From an uncultured Gammaproteobacteria bacterium (GTDB lineage: Bacteria > Pseudomonadota > Gammaproteobacteria > Pseudomonadales > Pseudohongiellaceae): 64,000 nucleotides of DNA. Of this stretch, positions 25,544 to 34,544 are shown piece by piece (positions within the stretch are counted from its first letter, which is position 1; each line of letters begins with the position of its first letter). Where the stretch lies: positions 124,001 to 188,000 of the forward strand of contig CAJXVC010000002.1 in NCBI GenBank assembly GCA_913060975.1, given 5' to 3'. The notes below the pieces were generated by a model that was given only the letters and a program-made list of their open reading frames with translations, made no database searches and was not told the DNA's origin. A program made the position numbers and the translations under genes.

Positions 25544-27294
25544 TTGTAGTCACCTCTCTTTAATCGAATTTTCACCCGTTTCAGAAATGGCTTGCCGTGG
25601 AACGGGTTTATTCCTATCTGTTTGCGCCAAGGTGAAATCTCAGCTACTGACACTGGCTCCAGAAGTGCTGAGGGCGCTTGCCTAATAAACACAATGCTCT
25701 GTTTACAGCGCCGAATTTCTTCGGGTGTCATCAGTACGCGAGCAGATTCACTTGTATTCTCTTGAACGCCAGATTGATTAGGAGATAGTCCGGCGCTCAT
25801 GACGCTTTGTTCTCCCAGTAGCTGGCTTATCAAGCTCAGTGTTCTCGGAGAACGCTGCCCTGGTAGGAATTGTTTGATCTCAGTTTCAGAAAGGAGAGTT
25901 TCAACGGCTGTTTTGCCGTAGGTATTTTCGAACGCTGAAATATCCTGAAAGATCAGATGCAGCCTTAAGCCATATGAACGGCCCCAAGTCAGCAGACTGA
26001 CTAAACTGTGTATCTTGTAATTGGTGGCCTCATCCATGATGAAGTACACAGGCACGGCTTTATTCTCATGGCGCTTGATTGCAGTCATGGCGCACCACTG
26101 AATTAAGCCGATGTAACTCTTGTAGGCTTCCATCCGGCTTGCATCAGCAACAATGAATAAGCTGGTGGGTGTGTCTCCAGCTTTCAGATCATTCATGCTG
26201 AAAGTTGAGCGCCGCATAGCTGGAGCTAGTCGGCCAAAGGCAAAAGGAGCGAGAGCTTGCTGTGCACCACTGATGAATGAGTCAAACGTCCGGCTTTCAC
26301 CAGTGCCCATAAGGGCAAGTAGGCTTCTGGCTTGTGCTCTGACCCACTGGATGAACTCAGCCAGGTCGGCAGGTTCATGGATTTGTGCCCATTGGCAGCT
26401 TTCGATTGGCATTGGGCCTTCTGCTAAGGGCATGCCTTCCAAATCAACGCCAACAACCCAGCGCAGGTTGTGCTCCAGGGCTTCGCGGTCTTCGATCAGT
26501 AACGCTACTGATGCCAAGGTTGCATCTCTACCCTCGACCATACATTCGAGGATCATGGCAATGCCTTGGCACTTGCGAGAGCCTTCCCGCCAATAGGTGT
26601 TTTCACCATCACTTTGGGATGGTTCGGGCAAAATTTGAGAGCATTGCTCTCGCAAATCATCAGGAACATCGCGCAACCCACCTGGGCGTTCCAGGTCATC
26701 CACAATGATGTCGAGTGGGTTATAGCAGTCACTATCACCAATGATTGCGTTCCATAAACCACCAGGGTTTAAGACGCGAACATTCTCGCCTCGCTTTTCA
26801 AGAGCCTGTTTCAGGATGCATACCAATTCACCCTTAAAATCGCTGAAAACTTTCGAGGCACGGATGCCGAGGCCATTGGTGATTACGCTGTATATCCCTT
26901 TGCCGGAGCCAGCGGGGGCTACCGTCACAGCGTTCGAGGCATAGTCGCTGAAGACAGGTAGTTTTCCTCCGCTGATGAACCTTCCCCAGAAAGGGCCAAT
27001 CCTTTTACGACTAAGCTCAGCCTTTAAGTCTCTTGGGGTTGCCCATCTGGCTGTTCCATCTTTTCCTGTAGGTTGATAAGCGCTAATCCAATCGAGAATA
27101 ATTGCCAGGTATTGCAACAATTGGGTGACGATCTTGATAGCTAAGGCAGCAGTAAAGAAGTACAAAACCGCAGGCAGCCATTGTATTTCGTCGTATACAT
27201 AGGCAGGCCCAGCCTGAATGCTCGCCCATGCGACAAGGCCAGTGATAATTATCAGGCTGGGGAAATGTTCGGTCTGTTGACCGCCAAGACTCAC
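25540..27294 (-). CDS. VirD4/TraG-family type IV coupling protein
   Basis: Membrane ATPase that delivers relaxase-DNA to a secretion channel. Two N-terminal membrane segments (about residues 12-32 and 42-68) precede a cytoplasmic motor domain with Walker A APAGSGKG near residue 130 and Walker B VYFIMDEATN near 415. The conserved W(R/G)EGSR, MGTGESRTF and RSPRTL(S)L elements are also present. The frame opens at a GTG at 27327, but a GTG at 27294 with GAGG nine bases before it, just past the upstream stop, is the more natural start. No VirB4, VirB8-10 or pilin genes occur in the window, so it must act with another element's channel. Confidence 0.87.
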   Translation of the reverse strand: MSLGGQQTEHFPSLIIITGLVAWASIQAGPAYVYDEIQWLPAVLYFFTAALAIKIVTQLLQYLAIILDWISAYQPTGKDGTARWATPRDLKAELSRKRIGPFWGRFISGGKLPVFSDYASNAVTVAPAGSGKGIYSVITNGLGIRASKVFSDFKGELVCILKQALEKRGENVRVLNPGGLWNAIIGDSDCYNPLDIIVDDLERPGGLRDVPDDLREQCSQILPEPSQSDGENTYWREGSRKCQGIAMILECMVEGRDATLASVALLIEDREALEHNLRWVVGVDLEGMPLAEGPMPIESCQWAQIHEPADLAEFIQWVRAQARSLLALMGTGESRTFDSFISGAQQALAPFAFGRLAPAMRRSTFSMNDLKAGDTPTSLFIVADASRMEAYKSYIGLIQWCAMTAIKRHENKAVPVYFIMDEATNYKIHSLVSLLTWGRSYGLRLHLIFQDISAFENTYGKTAVETLLSETEIKQFLPGQRSPRTLSLISQLLGEQSVMSAGLSPNQSGVQENTSESARVLMTPEEIRRCKQSIVFIRQAPSALLEPVSVAEISPWRKQIGINPFHGKPFLKRVKIRLKRGDYK

Positions 27295-27298
27295 GACT

Positions 27299-28156
27299 TC
27301 AATCCTCAATGAAGCCGTGACGTACACGGATTATGCTTGGCTCAATTGCCCCGTTGGCAACCAGATAGTCATGCCAAAAAGTCCGTAGTTCCTCTTCGCT
27401 GTAGCAGAAAGAGAAACTACCCGAGCCATAGCCTTGCCTTTGGATCATAAGCACCTCGATATCTATGCCTTCAAGGGTTTCTGGCTTCAGGCGGCTGTAT
27501 TCAGGTTTATCTCGGAAGATAGAAAATGGCGGCATATCGTTTTGAGTACGGCAGAATTGCACAGTGTCGCTGTTCTGGATCAGGTCGCTGACTATGATCA
27601 GTCGATCCCCTGTTTTTAGAGGGTGGAAGCGACGAATGCCTTGAACCATCTCCAGTATTGGAGATTGAAACCGTTGCCTGCTTTCTGAATCAGGTGACAA
27701 TATTTGTTCCATGGCTGGAGCAAATATTTGTTCATTCAGTCTGGTTTTCTGTCTGGCAAGAAAGCCGCTGGTAGCAGCTTCTGCGTTTATAGCTGTGAGC
27801 TGTTCAGGATTTGTAGCTTGCCCACAGACATGAAAGCTTGCCTTGGGTACAGACCCAATCTGGTCTTCAGAAGTTGTCACGACACTTAGCCGCTCATTAA
27901 AATCAAGCTGGTCGTATGTCTGTGAAAAATATCGCGACAAGGAGCGGGACTGTTCTTCGTTAAACTTAGGGCCGCTGACATCAATCAGGGCAACGCTTTG
28001 GCGCTGTGGTGCTTCAGTAAAGCAGCCATATTCATCGGCGACCGCTTTGCCCATTGATTGCCAGGTGATGTAGCCCAGGCTCCCTGCGCCTATAGCCAAG
28101 ATTGAAGAAAGCCCAGCTATTTTTAGAGTATTGTTGCTGCGATTGCGTCTGCTCAT
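27299..28156 (-). CDS. Membrane-anchored von Willebrand A-like protein
   Basis: One N-terminal transmembrane segment (about residues 11-32) is followed by a periplasmic or cytoplasmic domain starting QSVALIDVSGP, which resembles the DxSxS metal-site strand of VWA domains. GDRLIIVSDLIQNSDTVQF fits a later VWA strand-loop. Cysteines at CFTEAP, HVCGQ, QFCRT and SFCYS suggest disulfides and so a periplasmic location. It overlaps the 447-codon membrane gene upstream by four bases (ATGA) and ends five bases before the coupling-protein start. It probably forms a complex with those two. Exact function unknown. Confidence 0.65.
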   Translation of the reverse strand: MSRRNRSNNTLKIAGLSSILAIGAGSLGYITWQSMGKAVADEYGCFTEAPQRQSVALIDVSGPKFNEEQSRSLSRYFSQTYDQLDFNERLSVVTTSEDQIGSVPKASFHVCGQATNPEQLTAINAEAATSGFLARQKTRLNEQIFAPAMEQILSPDSESRQRFQSPILEMVQGIRRFHPLKTGDRLIIVSDLIQNSDTVQFCRTQNDMPPFSIFRDKPEYSRLKPETLEGIDIEVLMIQRQGYGSGSFSFCYSEEELRTFWHDYLVANGAIEPSIIRVRHGFIED

Positions 28157-29424
28157 GACTTGCCTCCATTAGCGTGGTTTGCAGATTGAAATATTTGGGT
28201 AAGGCGGTGGATTGCTCGGTTTTTCTCAACAAGCAAATCTGATTTCAGTGCCCCTGTTTCTGGAGGTGCTCGGTAAGCTGGTATCTCAATATCGAGATAC
28301 TTATCGAAGCTCACCATTTGTTGCAGTGCCTCCATTGGCACGTCCTGTTCATTGCCGGAGATGCAGCCGTAAGTGGTGATGAGTTCGGCAAGTTCGCCAC
28401 GACAAGCTGTTTCAGCTTCACGTACCGACTGTTCAAGGGTGCGTCGAGCTTCCTGACATGCGGAAACTGCCTTGTTGTATTGATCTACAACCTTCCTCTG
28501 AGTGTCAGAAGGGGATTTCTGCTCTTTCTCGGCATCTTCAAAATACGCAGTGATTTCTTCTTCAAAATCATCCAGCGTGTTCTGAATATCATCTTTTGCC
28601 GTAGCTTCAGCACGTTGCAGTTGTCCAATTTCTGGATAAGGACAATCGAAGCTGTAGATGCCTTTGTTATAGGCAATAACGCTCATGCAACTACCCATAA
28701 GGATCAGGAATACAGCTTCAGGGGTGCAAAGCATTTCCAGGTATGCAAAAAGTGAATGATCTACGCTGTCTATGGTTTCTTGTGCTCGGACGAGTCCTAC
28801 TGTGAGGTGGAAGAAGAGGATCAGGGCCAGGAAGCCATAAAATTGGAATCTGGCTTTCATCCGCTTCTTCCTGAAGGGTGACTCTTCACCGCCAAGAGCG
28901 TTATCGCCGTATTTCAGGTAACGACCGATGAAAAAGCCCGCGCAGGCACAGACCGCCACATTGGTCATCGAGATAAGAAAGCTGGTAAGGAGGGCGGCGG
29001 CTGGCCCTGCCACCATATGCGCGTTGCTCAAGAAAGCGGCATTTAGCAGCGCTTCGCCAAATACCATTGAAAGCAAAGTCAGAATACTAACTACAATGGA
29101 GTTGTCGCTATTCGAGCCAACATAGCCATGGTAAAGCTGGGCAGCATTAAGTGACTTCCTGGTTAGCTCATGGACTTGAACCTTATCCTTCACTTCCTGT
29201 TCTGCGCAGGCAAACAGATACTCCAAATCCTCACATTGCCGTTGGGGCGCTGTAGGTATTTCGGCCAGCTCTGGCGACAACTTTTCAGCCTCAGCACATT
29301 TGCGCTTTAGGCCGAAAAGTTTCTTTTGGATGGGTCTCTCGTAGTCAGAGAGGAGCTTTTGATACTGGCCATCCATTTTTTGGCCAATTACAGCCTGATG
29401 GGCTGTTCTTTCGTAGCTGCTCAT
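28153..29424 (-). CDS. Multi-helix membrane protein with coiled coils, mobilization operon leader
   Basis: An N-terminal coiled-coil region (about 15-110: QKLLSDYERPIQKKLFGLKRK) is followed by four membrane helices (about 115-140, 145-175, 200-222 and 232-255). A long charged C-terminal coiled coil follows (ATAKDDIQNTLDDFEEEITAYFEDAEKEQ). AGGAGC five bases before the ATG at 29424 sets the start, although the frame is open to 29496. It is first in a tightly overlapping minus-strand operon leading to the coupling protein and finally the recombinase. I do not recognise the family; topology suggests a scaffold that links the coupling protein to a partner complex. Confidence 0.65.
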   Translation of the reverse strand: MSSYERTAHQAVIGQKMDGQYQKLLSDYERPIQKKLFGLKRKCAEAEKLSPELAEIPTAPQRQCEDLEYLFACAEQEVKDKVQVHELTRKSLNAAQLYHGYVGSNSDNSIVVSILTLLSMVFGEALLNAAFLSNAHMVAGPAAALLTSFLISMTNVAVCACAGFFIGRYLKYGDNALGGEESPFRKKRMKARFQFYGFLALILFFHLTVGLVRAQETIDSVDHSLFAYLEMLCTPEAVFLILMGSCMSVIAYNKGIYSFDCPYPEIGQLQRAEATAKDDIQNTLDDFEEEITAYFEDAEKEQKSPSDTQRKVVDQYNKAVSACQEARRTLEQSVREAETACRGELAELITTYGCISGNEQDVPMEALQQMVSFDKYLDIEIPAYRAPPETGALKSDLLVEKNRAIHRLTQIFQSANHANGGKS

Positions 29425-29516
29425 ATTTGCTCCTGGTCTTGTAGGTGGCCTTGATTGCGGTCGATGATCGGAGCCTATATGAGCCTTTTCCCCCATTTCT
29501 TCCCCATGTAAAATTT

Positions 29517-30383
29517 ATGGGTATGAGTGAGACTAAAAACAGTATTCAGGGCGATGCGAATGATGATGTGCAGCATTTGACGCTGGAATACCGTCTGGCC
29601 GCTCTATCGGAATTTCGAAAATTCGTAGCTACTGAAATGAAGCCGAATGGGAAGAAGAAGTGGACGGTGGCACCAATTCTGGATGAGTTTTCAAACTTAA
29701 CTAATAAGCGAAAGACCGAATTTGAACTCCGCTATGATTCCAAAAAGTTAGAAAACGTCATTACAGGCAGGTACGACATTATCCGTGACACGTATTTTCA
29801 CAATGTCGTAAGTCAATTCCTCAGAAAGCATTGTCCTGAGCGAATTGAGAAGTTTGCAATGAGGGATGATTTGCAGGCATTTGGTCGGCAATTGAATGCT
29901 TTCTACTATCAAGTTCCTGATGACGATACGATAGCCGCCATTACGGATTCCCTTACTGAAGTCAGGGTATCTGAGGTAATTTTTAAGCCCGCTGAAAACT
30001 ATACGAGCCTGCGCCATCCCTCAGGACAGATTCGATTGTTTTTATCCTATGTGGCCTCAGCCAAAGTTAAAGGGCTTTTTTACTCTACAGCCTTTGTCTA
30101 CCCAGAGCCTTATCATCACGCAATTGGTGTATGGCTGCCCATTTACGGATTTCATTGTTTGCGCGGCTACCAGGACAAACTTCCTTTTTTGTTTACCTTG
30201 CAAAAATCCGAATCTACCCGAGAGGATAGTCCCCCGACATGGGGAGTTGATGGATATTGTTTGACCGTCCACCAATTTCTCTTTAATAGTGAAATTGAGG
30301 ATTTTGTAGAAATTAGCGACAAGGAGGTCGTTTCTGTAGCAAACAATATCCTTGGCAGCCTGATAGCAAGTGAGGCCGACTAA
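29517..30383 (+). CDS. Protein of unknown function paired with an ankyrin protein
   Basis: A soluble protein of 288 aa transcribed divergently from the mobilization operon. The N-terminal half is helical and basic (NLTNKRKTEFELRYDSKKLE, then NVITGRYDIIRDTYFHNVV) and could bind nucleic acid. The C-terminal half looks like a beta-rich sensor or enzyme domain (RLFLSYVASAKVKGLFYSTA, AIGVWLPIYGFHCLRGYQ). No known active-site motif is visible. Starts at 29517 (MGMSET) and 29523 (MSETKN) are both possible, while the frame is open further up. Its stop overlaps the ankyrin gene ATG (TAATG), so the two products are probably made together. Unrecognised; could be a regulator of the divergent operon or a cargo defence component. 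Confidence 0.6.
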   Translation: MGMSETKNSIQGDANDDVQHLTLEYRLAALSEFRKFVATEMKPNGKKKWTVAPILDEFSNLTNKRKTEFELRYDSKKLENVITGRYDIIRDTYFHNVVSQFLRKHCPERIEKFAMRDDLQAFGRQLNAFYYQVPDDDTIAAITDSLTEVRVSEVIFKPAENYTSLRHPSGQIRLFLSYVASAKVKGLFYSTAFVYPEPYHHAIGVWLPIYGFHCLRGYQDKLPFLFTLQKSESTREDSPPTWGVDGYCLTVHQFLFNSEIEDFVEISDKEVVSVANNILGSLIASEAD

Positions 30384-30787
30384 TGGGACTGCCAGCTAGG
30401 AAATTATCGTATTACAAAGATCGAGGGGAAATGGAATACCCACCGAATATTCTTGAGGGCGCGTTATTTAACGATATTGAGGAAATTGAAGCCGCAATAG
30501 CTGAAAATCCTGCTTGCATCAAAGAAGTAACCCAACATGGTATGAATGCGCTGCAACTGGCTCTGAGCCATGGTTGTTTCGAGGCCGCAGAATACCTGGC
30601 GGAAGCAGGTGTTGATCCCCTTCACAGAGATATGTTCGGTCGTACTGCTGTAATCATTGCTTCTCAGCTTGGTTTTGAGCGAGGTGCAAAAATCGCCTGG
30701 GAAGCAGAGGTTCGAGCATTGCCAATGCATATTGATGATCAAAATGAGATTGTAATTGATGGGGTGCAGCCACCCACTCCTTTATAA
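30383..30787 (+). CDS. Ankyrin-repeat protein
   Basis: A short protein (134 aa) with about three ankyrin-like helices-turn units between residues 22 and 105, including HGMNALQLALSHGCFEAAEYLAEAGVDP and MFGRTAVIIASQLGFERGAKI. Ankyrin repeats bind other proteins, and the TAATG overlap with the preceding gene suggests its product is the partner. No signal peptide or enzymatic domain. It could act as an inhibitor, sensor or assembly factor for the 288-aa protein. Confidence 0.72.
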   Translation: MGLPARKLSYYKDRGEMEYPPNILEGALFNDIEEIEAAIAENPACIKEVTQHGMNALQLALSHGCFEAAEYLAEAGVDPLHRDMFGRTAVIIASQLGFERGAKIAWEAEVRALPMHIDDQNEIVIDGVQPPTPL

Positions 30788-31351
30788 ACCCAGCTTCGTA
30801 AACTTCGGTCGTCATTTTCATTTGTGCTTTGCACAATTCCATAGGAGCTAAGATGTTGAAATCTGGCGACAATGGTGGAAAGGACGACCGCAAGATGTGT
30901 ATGTACTACATACATACTATCTTGGCAGGGAGATCACTGCCGTTCTCCCGTGCACCCTCTGGGCCGCTCTAGGCTTCGAATTTCATTCTCAGGCAAGAGC
31001 TGATGGTGGTGCTTTCACGGTATCGAACCATTCCAGCACCAGCAAACGAGTGGTCGTTTGATCACCACGTGGGGAGCCACCGATCTGCCCCAAGACCCCA
31101 TGGCAAGGGTGGAGATTTCAGCTCTCCCCCTTTGATCCCCCATCGACCATTGGGCATTTCATAGCCCCTTGGAACCCTTGACCCACCGTTCGCCGATAGG
31201 ATGCCGTGAGCGTTTCGCCGCTCAAACCCGACTACTGTTCCGCCAGTGGATGACGGCCAAGGGAAGCCCATGGATGAAATGACAGGGAATGTAGGTAGGC
31301 TACATATCTCCGGTTGCAATTCCTCGATTTTCCCATATTCTCTCCTGTAGC
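30788..31351. other. Gene-poor region rich in inverted repeats
   Basis: About 560 bases without a convincing gene, despite an open minus-strand frame at 31062-31319 that lacks a start signal. It contains a hairpin TTGTGC-TTT-GCACAA near 30821, a perfect 15-base palindrome GTATGTACTACATAC at 30899-30913, GTGGT/ACCAC near 31048 and TGTAG/CTACA near 31286. It separates the ankyrin pair from the restriction operon and may hold the latter's promoter and operator, or a transfer origin. Confidence 0.4.
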
Positions 31352-31555
31352 ATGGAGATGATAAATGCTATGAATGATCAGATTTTGACCTTGAAAGAGG
31401 TTGCGACCTACCTAAAGCTCGCTGAGAAGACCGCCTACAAACTGGCCGCGGCGGGTAAACTGCCCGGTTTCAAGGTGGGGGGTAGCTGGCGATTCAAACG
31501 GGAAGATATTGATCGCTGGATTGAAGAACAGAAATCTGAGAACAAAAGTTCGTAA
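31352..31555 (+). CDS. Excisionase/MerR-type helix-turn-helix DNA-binding protein
   Basis: A protein of 61-67 aa consisting of one winged helix-turn-helix (LTLKEVATYLKLAEKTAYKLAAAGKLPGFKVGGSWRFKREDIDRWI), the classic DNA-binding domain of the excisionase family. In-frame ATGs occur at 31352, 31358 and 31370; GGAG at about 31355 favours 31370 (MNDQILTL). It lies 30 bases before hsdM on the same strand. Such small proteins often precede type I restriction operons and may control their expression. It may equally act as the recombination directionality factor of the element. Confidence 0.82.
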   Translation: MEMINAMNDQILTLKEVATYLKLAEKTAYKLAAAGKLPGFKVGGSWRFKREDIDRWIEEQKSENKSS

Positions 31556-31585
31556 TTGAGCGTGTGAGAATAGGAAAAGAAATAC

Positions 31586-33067
31586 ATGCCAGGTGAAAAA
31601 TTAACCTTATCACAGCTAGAACAATACCTTTCGAAGGCGGCCTGGATACTCAAAGGGCCAGTGGATGCCTCAGATTTCAAGGTCTACATCTTTCCCTTGT
31701 TATTCTTCAAGCGGGTGTCAGATGTATATGATGAAGAATACCAGTCAGCGCTTGAAGAATCCGATGGAGATGCTGAATATGCATCCTTACCTGAAATGCA
31801 TCGCTTTGAGATTCCAGAGGGCTGCCATTGGCGTGATGTTCGTGAAACCACCACCAACGTGGGACAAGCCATTGAACATGCCTTGCGCGGAATCGAAAAA
31901 GCAAACCAAGAATATCTCTACGGCATATTTGGTGATGCCCAATGGAGTAACAAGAATAAGCTATCCGATAGCCTGCTAATCAACCTGATTGAGCACTTTT
32001 CTCAATACATCTTGGGCAGAGAAAACGCGAATCCAGATATGCTGGGTAACGCCTATGAGTATTTGATCAAACACTTTGCCGACCTAACCAACAAAAAGGC
32101 CGGAGAGTTCTACACTCCGCGATCCGTAGTGCATTTACTGGGCTTGATCCTTGATCCCCATGAAGGTGAAACAATCTACGACCCCGCCTGCGGAACAGGC
32201 GGAATGCTGTTGGAGTGCGTTGATCACCTCAAACATAATAATGAAGACTACCGAACGCTAAAGCTCTACGGTCAGGAAAAGAACCTAACGTCCAGCTCAA
32301 TTGCTCGTATGAACATGTTCCTGCACGGTATTGAAGATTTCAAAATACTGCGGGGCGATACTCTCAGGCAGCCAGCCTTTTTCGAGGCTGATGGTCTTCA
32401 AACTTTCGATTGTGTCATAGCAAACCCACCATTCTCCCTTAAAGATTGGGGCGCCGAGAATTGGGCCAATGATCCATATGGACGCAATATCTCTGGAGTT
32501 CCGCCACAAGGTAACGGTGATATGGCCTGGGTGCAGCACATGGTGAAATCCATGAATAGCACGGGAAGAATGACTGTTGTGCTGCCTCATGGAGCGCTAT
32601 TTCGCAAAGGCGCGGAAGGTAAAATTCGTAAAGCCTTAATTGAACATGATCTGCTAGAAGCCGTAATCGGCTTAGGCCCCAATGTGTTCTATGGAACACA
32701 ACTGGCAGCATGTGTGATGGTATTTAAGCAAAACAAGGATGCCGCCAAAAAAGGCAAAGTCCTATTTATAGATGCCTCAGACCAAATTCGTGTAGGCCGA
32801 GCCCAAAACTTTTTAGAGCCAAAGCATGTTCAACAAATCCATGGATGGTATCAGGCGTTCGAGGATGTGGATAACTTCGTAAAAGTGGCAACGCTTGAAA
32901 ACCTATTAGAGAACGACTGCAACCTGAATATTCCTCTCTACGTCGAGAAAATTATTGAAGACAACTTGCCGAGCGTAGAAGAAGCCATGGCCGAATTGAA
33001 AGAGGCATGGGAAGCAAGTCTGGAAGCGGAAGAAAAGTTCAAAGCAGTACTGGAGAAGTTTATTTAA
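31586..33067 (+). CDS. hsdM: Type I modification methyltransferase subunit HsdM, copy 1
   Basis: Adenine-N6 methyltransferase subunit. The N-terminal helical HsdM_N region (residues 9-150: LEQYLSKAAWILKGPVDASD, FPLLFFKRVSDVYDEEY) precedes the catalytic domain with SAM motif I DPACGTGGM (199-207) and catalytic motif IV NPPF (280-283). Length 493 aa is normal. The stop TAA overlaps the ATG of a second hsdM. The two proteins align without gaps over at least the first 290 residues but clearly differ in sequence, so this is an old duplication. Both retain intact motifs I and IV. Confidence 0.95.
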   Translation: MPGEKLTLSQLEQYLSKAAWILKGPVDASDFKVYIFPLLFFKRVSDVYDEEYQSALEESDGDAEYASLPEMHRFEIPEGCHWRDVRETTTNVGQAIEHALRGIEKANQEYLYGIFGDAQWSNKNKLSDSLLINLIEHFSQYILGRENANPDMLGNAYEYLIKHFADLTNKKAGEFYTPRSVVHLLGLILDPHEGETIYDPACGTGGMLLECVDHLKHNNEDYRTLKLYGQEKNLTSSSIARMNMFLHGIEDFKILRGDTLRQPAFFEADGLQTFDCVIANPPFSLKDWGAENWANDPYGRNISGVPPQGNGDMAWVQHMVKSMNSTGRMTVVLPHGALFRKGAEGKIRKALIEHDLLEAVIGLGPNVFYGTQLAACVMVFKQNKDAAKKGKVLFIDASDQIRVGRAQNFLEPKHVQQIHGWYQAFEDVDNFVKVATLENLLENDCNLNIPLYVEKIIEDNLPSVEEAMAELKEAWEASLEAEEKFKAVLEKFI

Positions 33068-34542
33068 TGTCGGCAAAAGAACTAGATCAAAAATCTCTAG
33101 AAAAGTACCTGTGGGGTGCGGCCACTGCCTTGCGCGGTACTATCGATGCAGGTGATTACAAGCAATACATCTTTCCGCTGCTTTTCTTTAAACGTATCTC
33201 CGATGTATACGATGAAGAATTCGAAAATGCACTGGCAGAATCCGATGGGGATTTAGAGTACGCAGCATTCGCCGAAAACCACCACTTCCAAATCCCAGAA
33301 GGCGCACACTGGAAGGACGTGCGTGAAACAACGGTAAACGTAGGCCTTGCCCTGCAAAACGCAATGCGGGCAATTGAAAAAGCCAACCCAGACACGCTGG
33401 AAGGCATATTTGGTGATGCAAGCTGGACAAACAAAGATCGCTTGTCCGACGCGATGCTTACTAACCTGATAGAGCATTTTTCCCAGCACAAACTGAATTT
33501 GAGTAACGTGCCTGACGACAAGCTGGGTAATGCCTACGAATACCTCATCAAGGAATTTGCTGATGATAGCGGCCATACCGCCGCCGAGTTTTATACAAAC
33601 CGAACCGTCGTAAAGCTGATGACCCTGATTATGGACCCGCAGCCGGGGGAATCTGTTTACGATCCCACCTGTGGTTCTGGCGGTTTACTCTTGAATTGTG
33701 CCCTGCATTTGAAAGAAGAAGGTAAAGAGTACCGAACACTCAAGCTCTATGGTCAGGAGATAAATCTCATTACATCGGCCATCGCCCGTATGAATATGTT
33801 TATGCACGGTATAGAGGAATTCGATATTGTGCGGGGTAATACCTTGTCCAACCCTGGATTTCTGGAGAATGACGAACTTAAGAAGTTCAATGTCATTCTT
33901 GCAAACCCGCCGTACTCGATTAAATCCTGGGATAGAAAGTCATTCGAAAACGATCCCTTTGGCCGGAATGTTTGGGGAACACCACCACAAGGATGTGCCG
34001 ACTATGCGTTTCAGCAGCATATTCAAAAAAGCCTCGACGAGAAAAATGGTCGATCAATTTCGCTTTGGCCGCATGGAATTTTGTTTCGTGATGCGGAGGC
34101 TGAGATGCGCCGCAAGATGATAGAGCAAGACCAAGTTGAATGTGTTATCGGTTTGGGTCCAAATCTTTTCTACAACTCGCCGATGGAAGCCTGCCTGCTG
34201 ATTACTAAGACTAAAAAAGAAAAATCCAAGCAAGGGAAGATCCTAATCATCAATGCAGTTAAAGATGTGCGGCAGGATAAAAATATTGCATATCTTGAAA
34301 GCAACAACATAAACCGGATTTATGCAGCATATAAAGAATTTAGTGATCAGGAAGGATTCTGCAAAGTGGTTACTGTAGACGATGTATTTCGGAAAAAGGC
34401 CAGTTTGAATGTTGGTTTATATGTTAGCAATGTCGTTGGTTCAAAATTCAAGATGGGTGTTGAAGAGTCGCATGCGAATTGGTCTTCTTCCTCCGAAAAG
34501 CTTAAATGCAGCATGATTCAACTTTTCGAATTGGTGGGTTGA
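33067..34542 (+). CDS. hsdM: Type I modification methyltransferase subunit HsdM, copy 2
   Basis: Paralogue of the preceding gene with the same layout: LEKYLWGAATALRGTIDAGD, FPLLFFKRISDVYDEEF, motif I DPTCGSGGL (199-207) and motif IV NPPY (280-283). The start at 33067 overlaps the first hsdM stop (TAATG), giving 491 aa; the frame is open to 33007 but that would lie inside the other gene. The C-terminal 100 residues diverge most from copy 1. hsdS starts two bases after its stop. It may pair with copy 1 to give an asymmetric modification complex. Confidence 0.94.
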   Translation: MSAKELDQKSLEKYLWGAATALRGTIDAGDYKQYIFPLLFFKRISDVYDEEFENALAESDGDLEYAAFAENHHFQIPEGAHWKDVRETTVNVGLALQNAMRAIEKANPDTLEGIFGDASWTNKDRLSDAMLTNLIEHFSQHKLNLSNVPDDKLGNAYEYLIKEFADDSGHTAAEFYTNRTVVKLMTLIMDPQPGESVYDPTCGSGGLLLNCALHLKEEGKEYRTLKLYGQEINLITSAIARMNMFMHGIEEFDIVRGNTLSNPGFLENDELKKFNVILANPPYSIKSWDRKSFENDPFGRNVWGTPPQGCADYAFQQHIQKSLDEKNGRSISLWPHGILFRDAEAEMRRKMIEQDQVECVIGLGPNLFYNSPMEACLLITKTKKEKSKQGKILIINAVKDVRQDKNIAYLESNNINRIYAAYKEFSDQEGFCKVVTVDDVFRKKASLNVGLYVSNVVGSKFKMGVEESHANWSSSSEKLKCSMIQLFELVG

Positions 34543-34544
34543 TC

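Noticed and set aside
25540-29424. Self-transmissible conjugative element (ICE)
   Set aside because: Relaxase and coupling protein are present, but no VirB4 ATPase, VirB8-10 or pilin gene occurs between the att sites.
31062-31319. 85-codon minus-strand frame upstream of the restriction operon
   Set aside because: No start signal, overlaps several palindromes and shows no recognisable domain; kept as non-coding.
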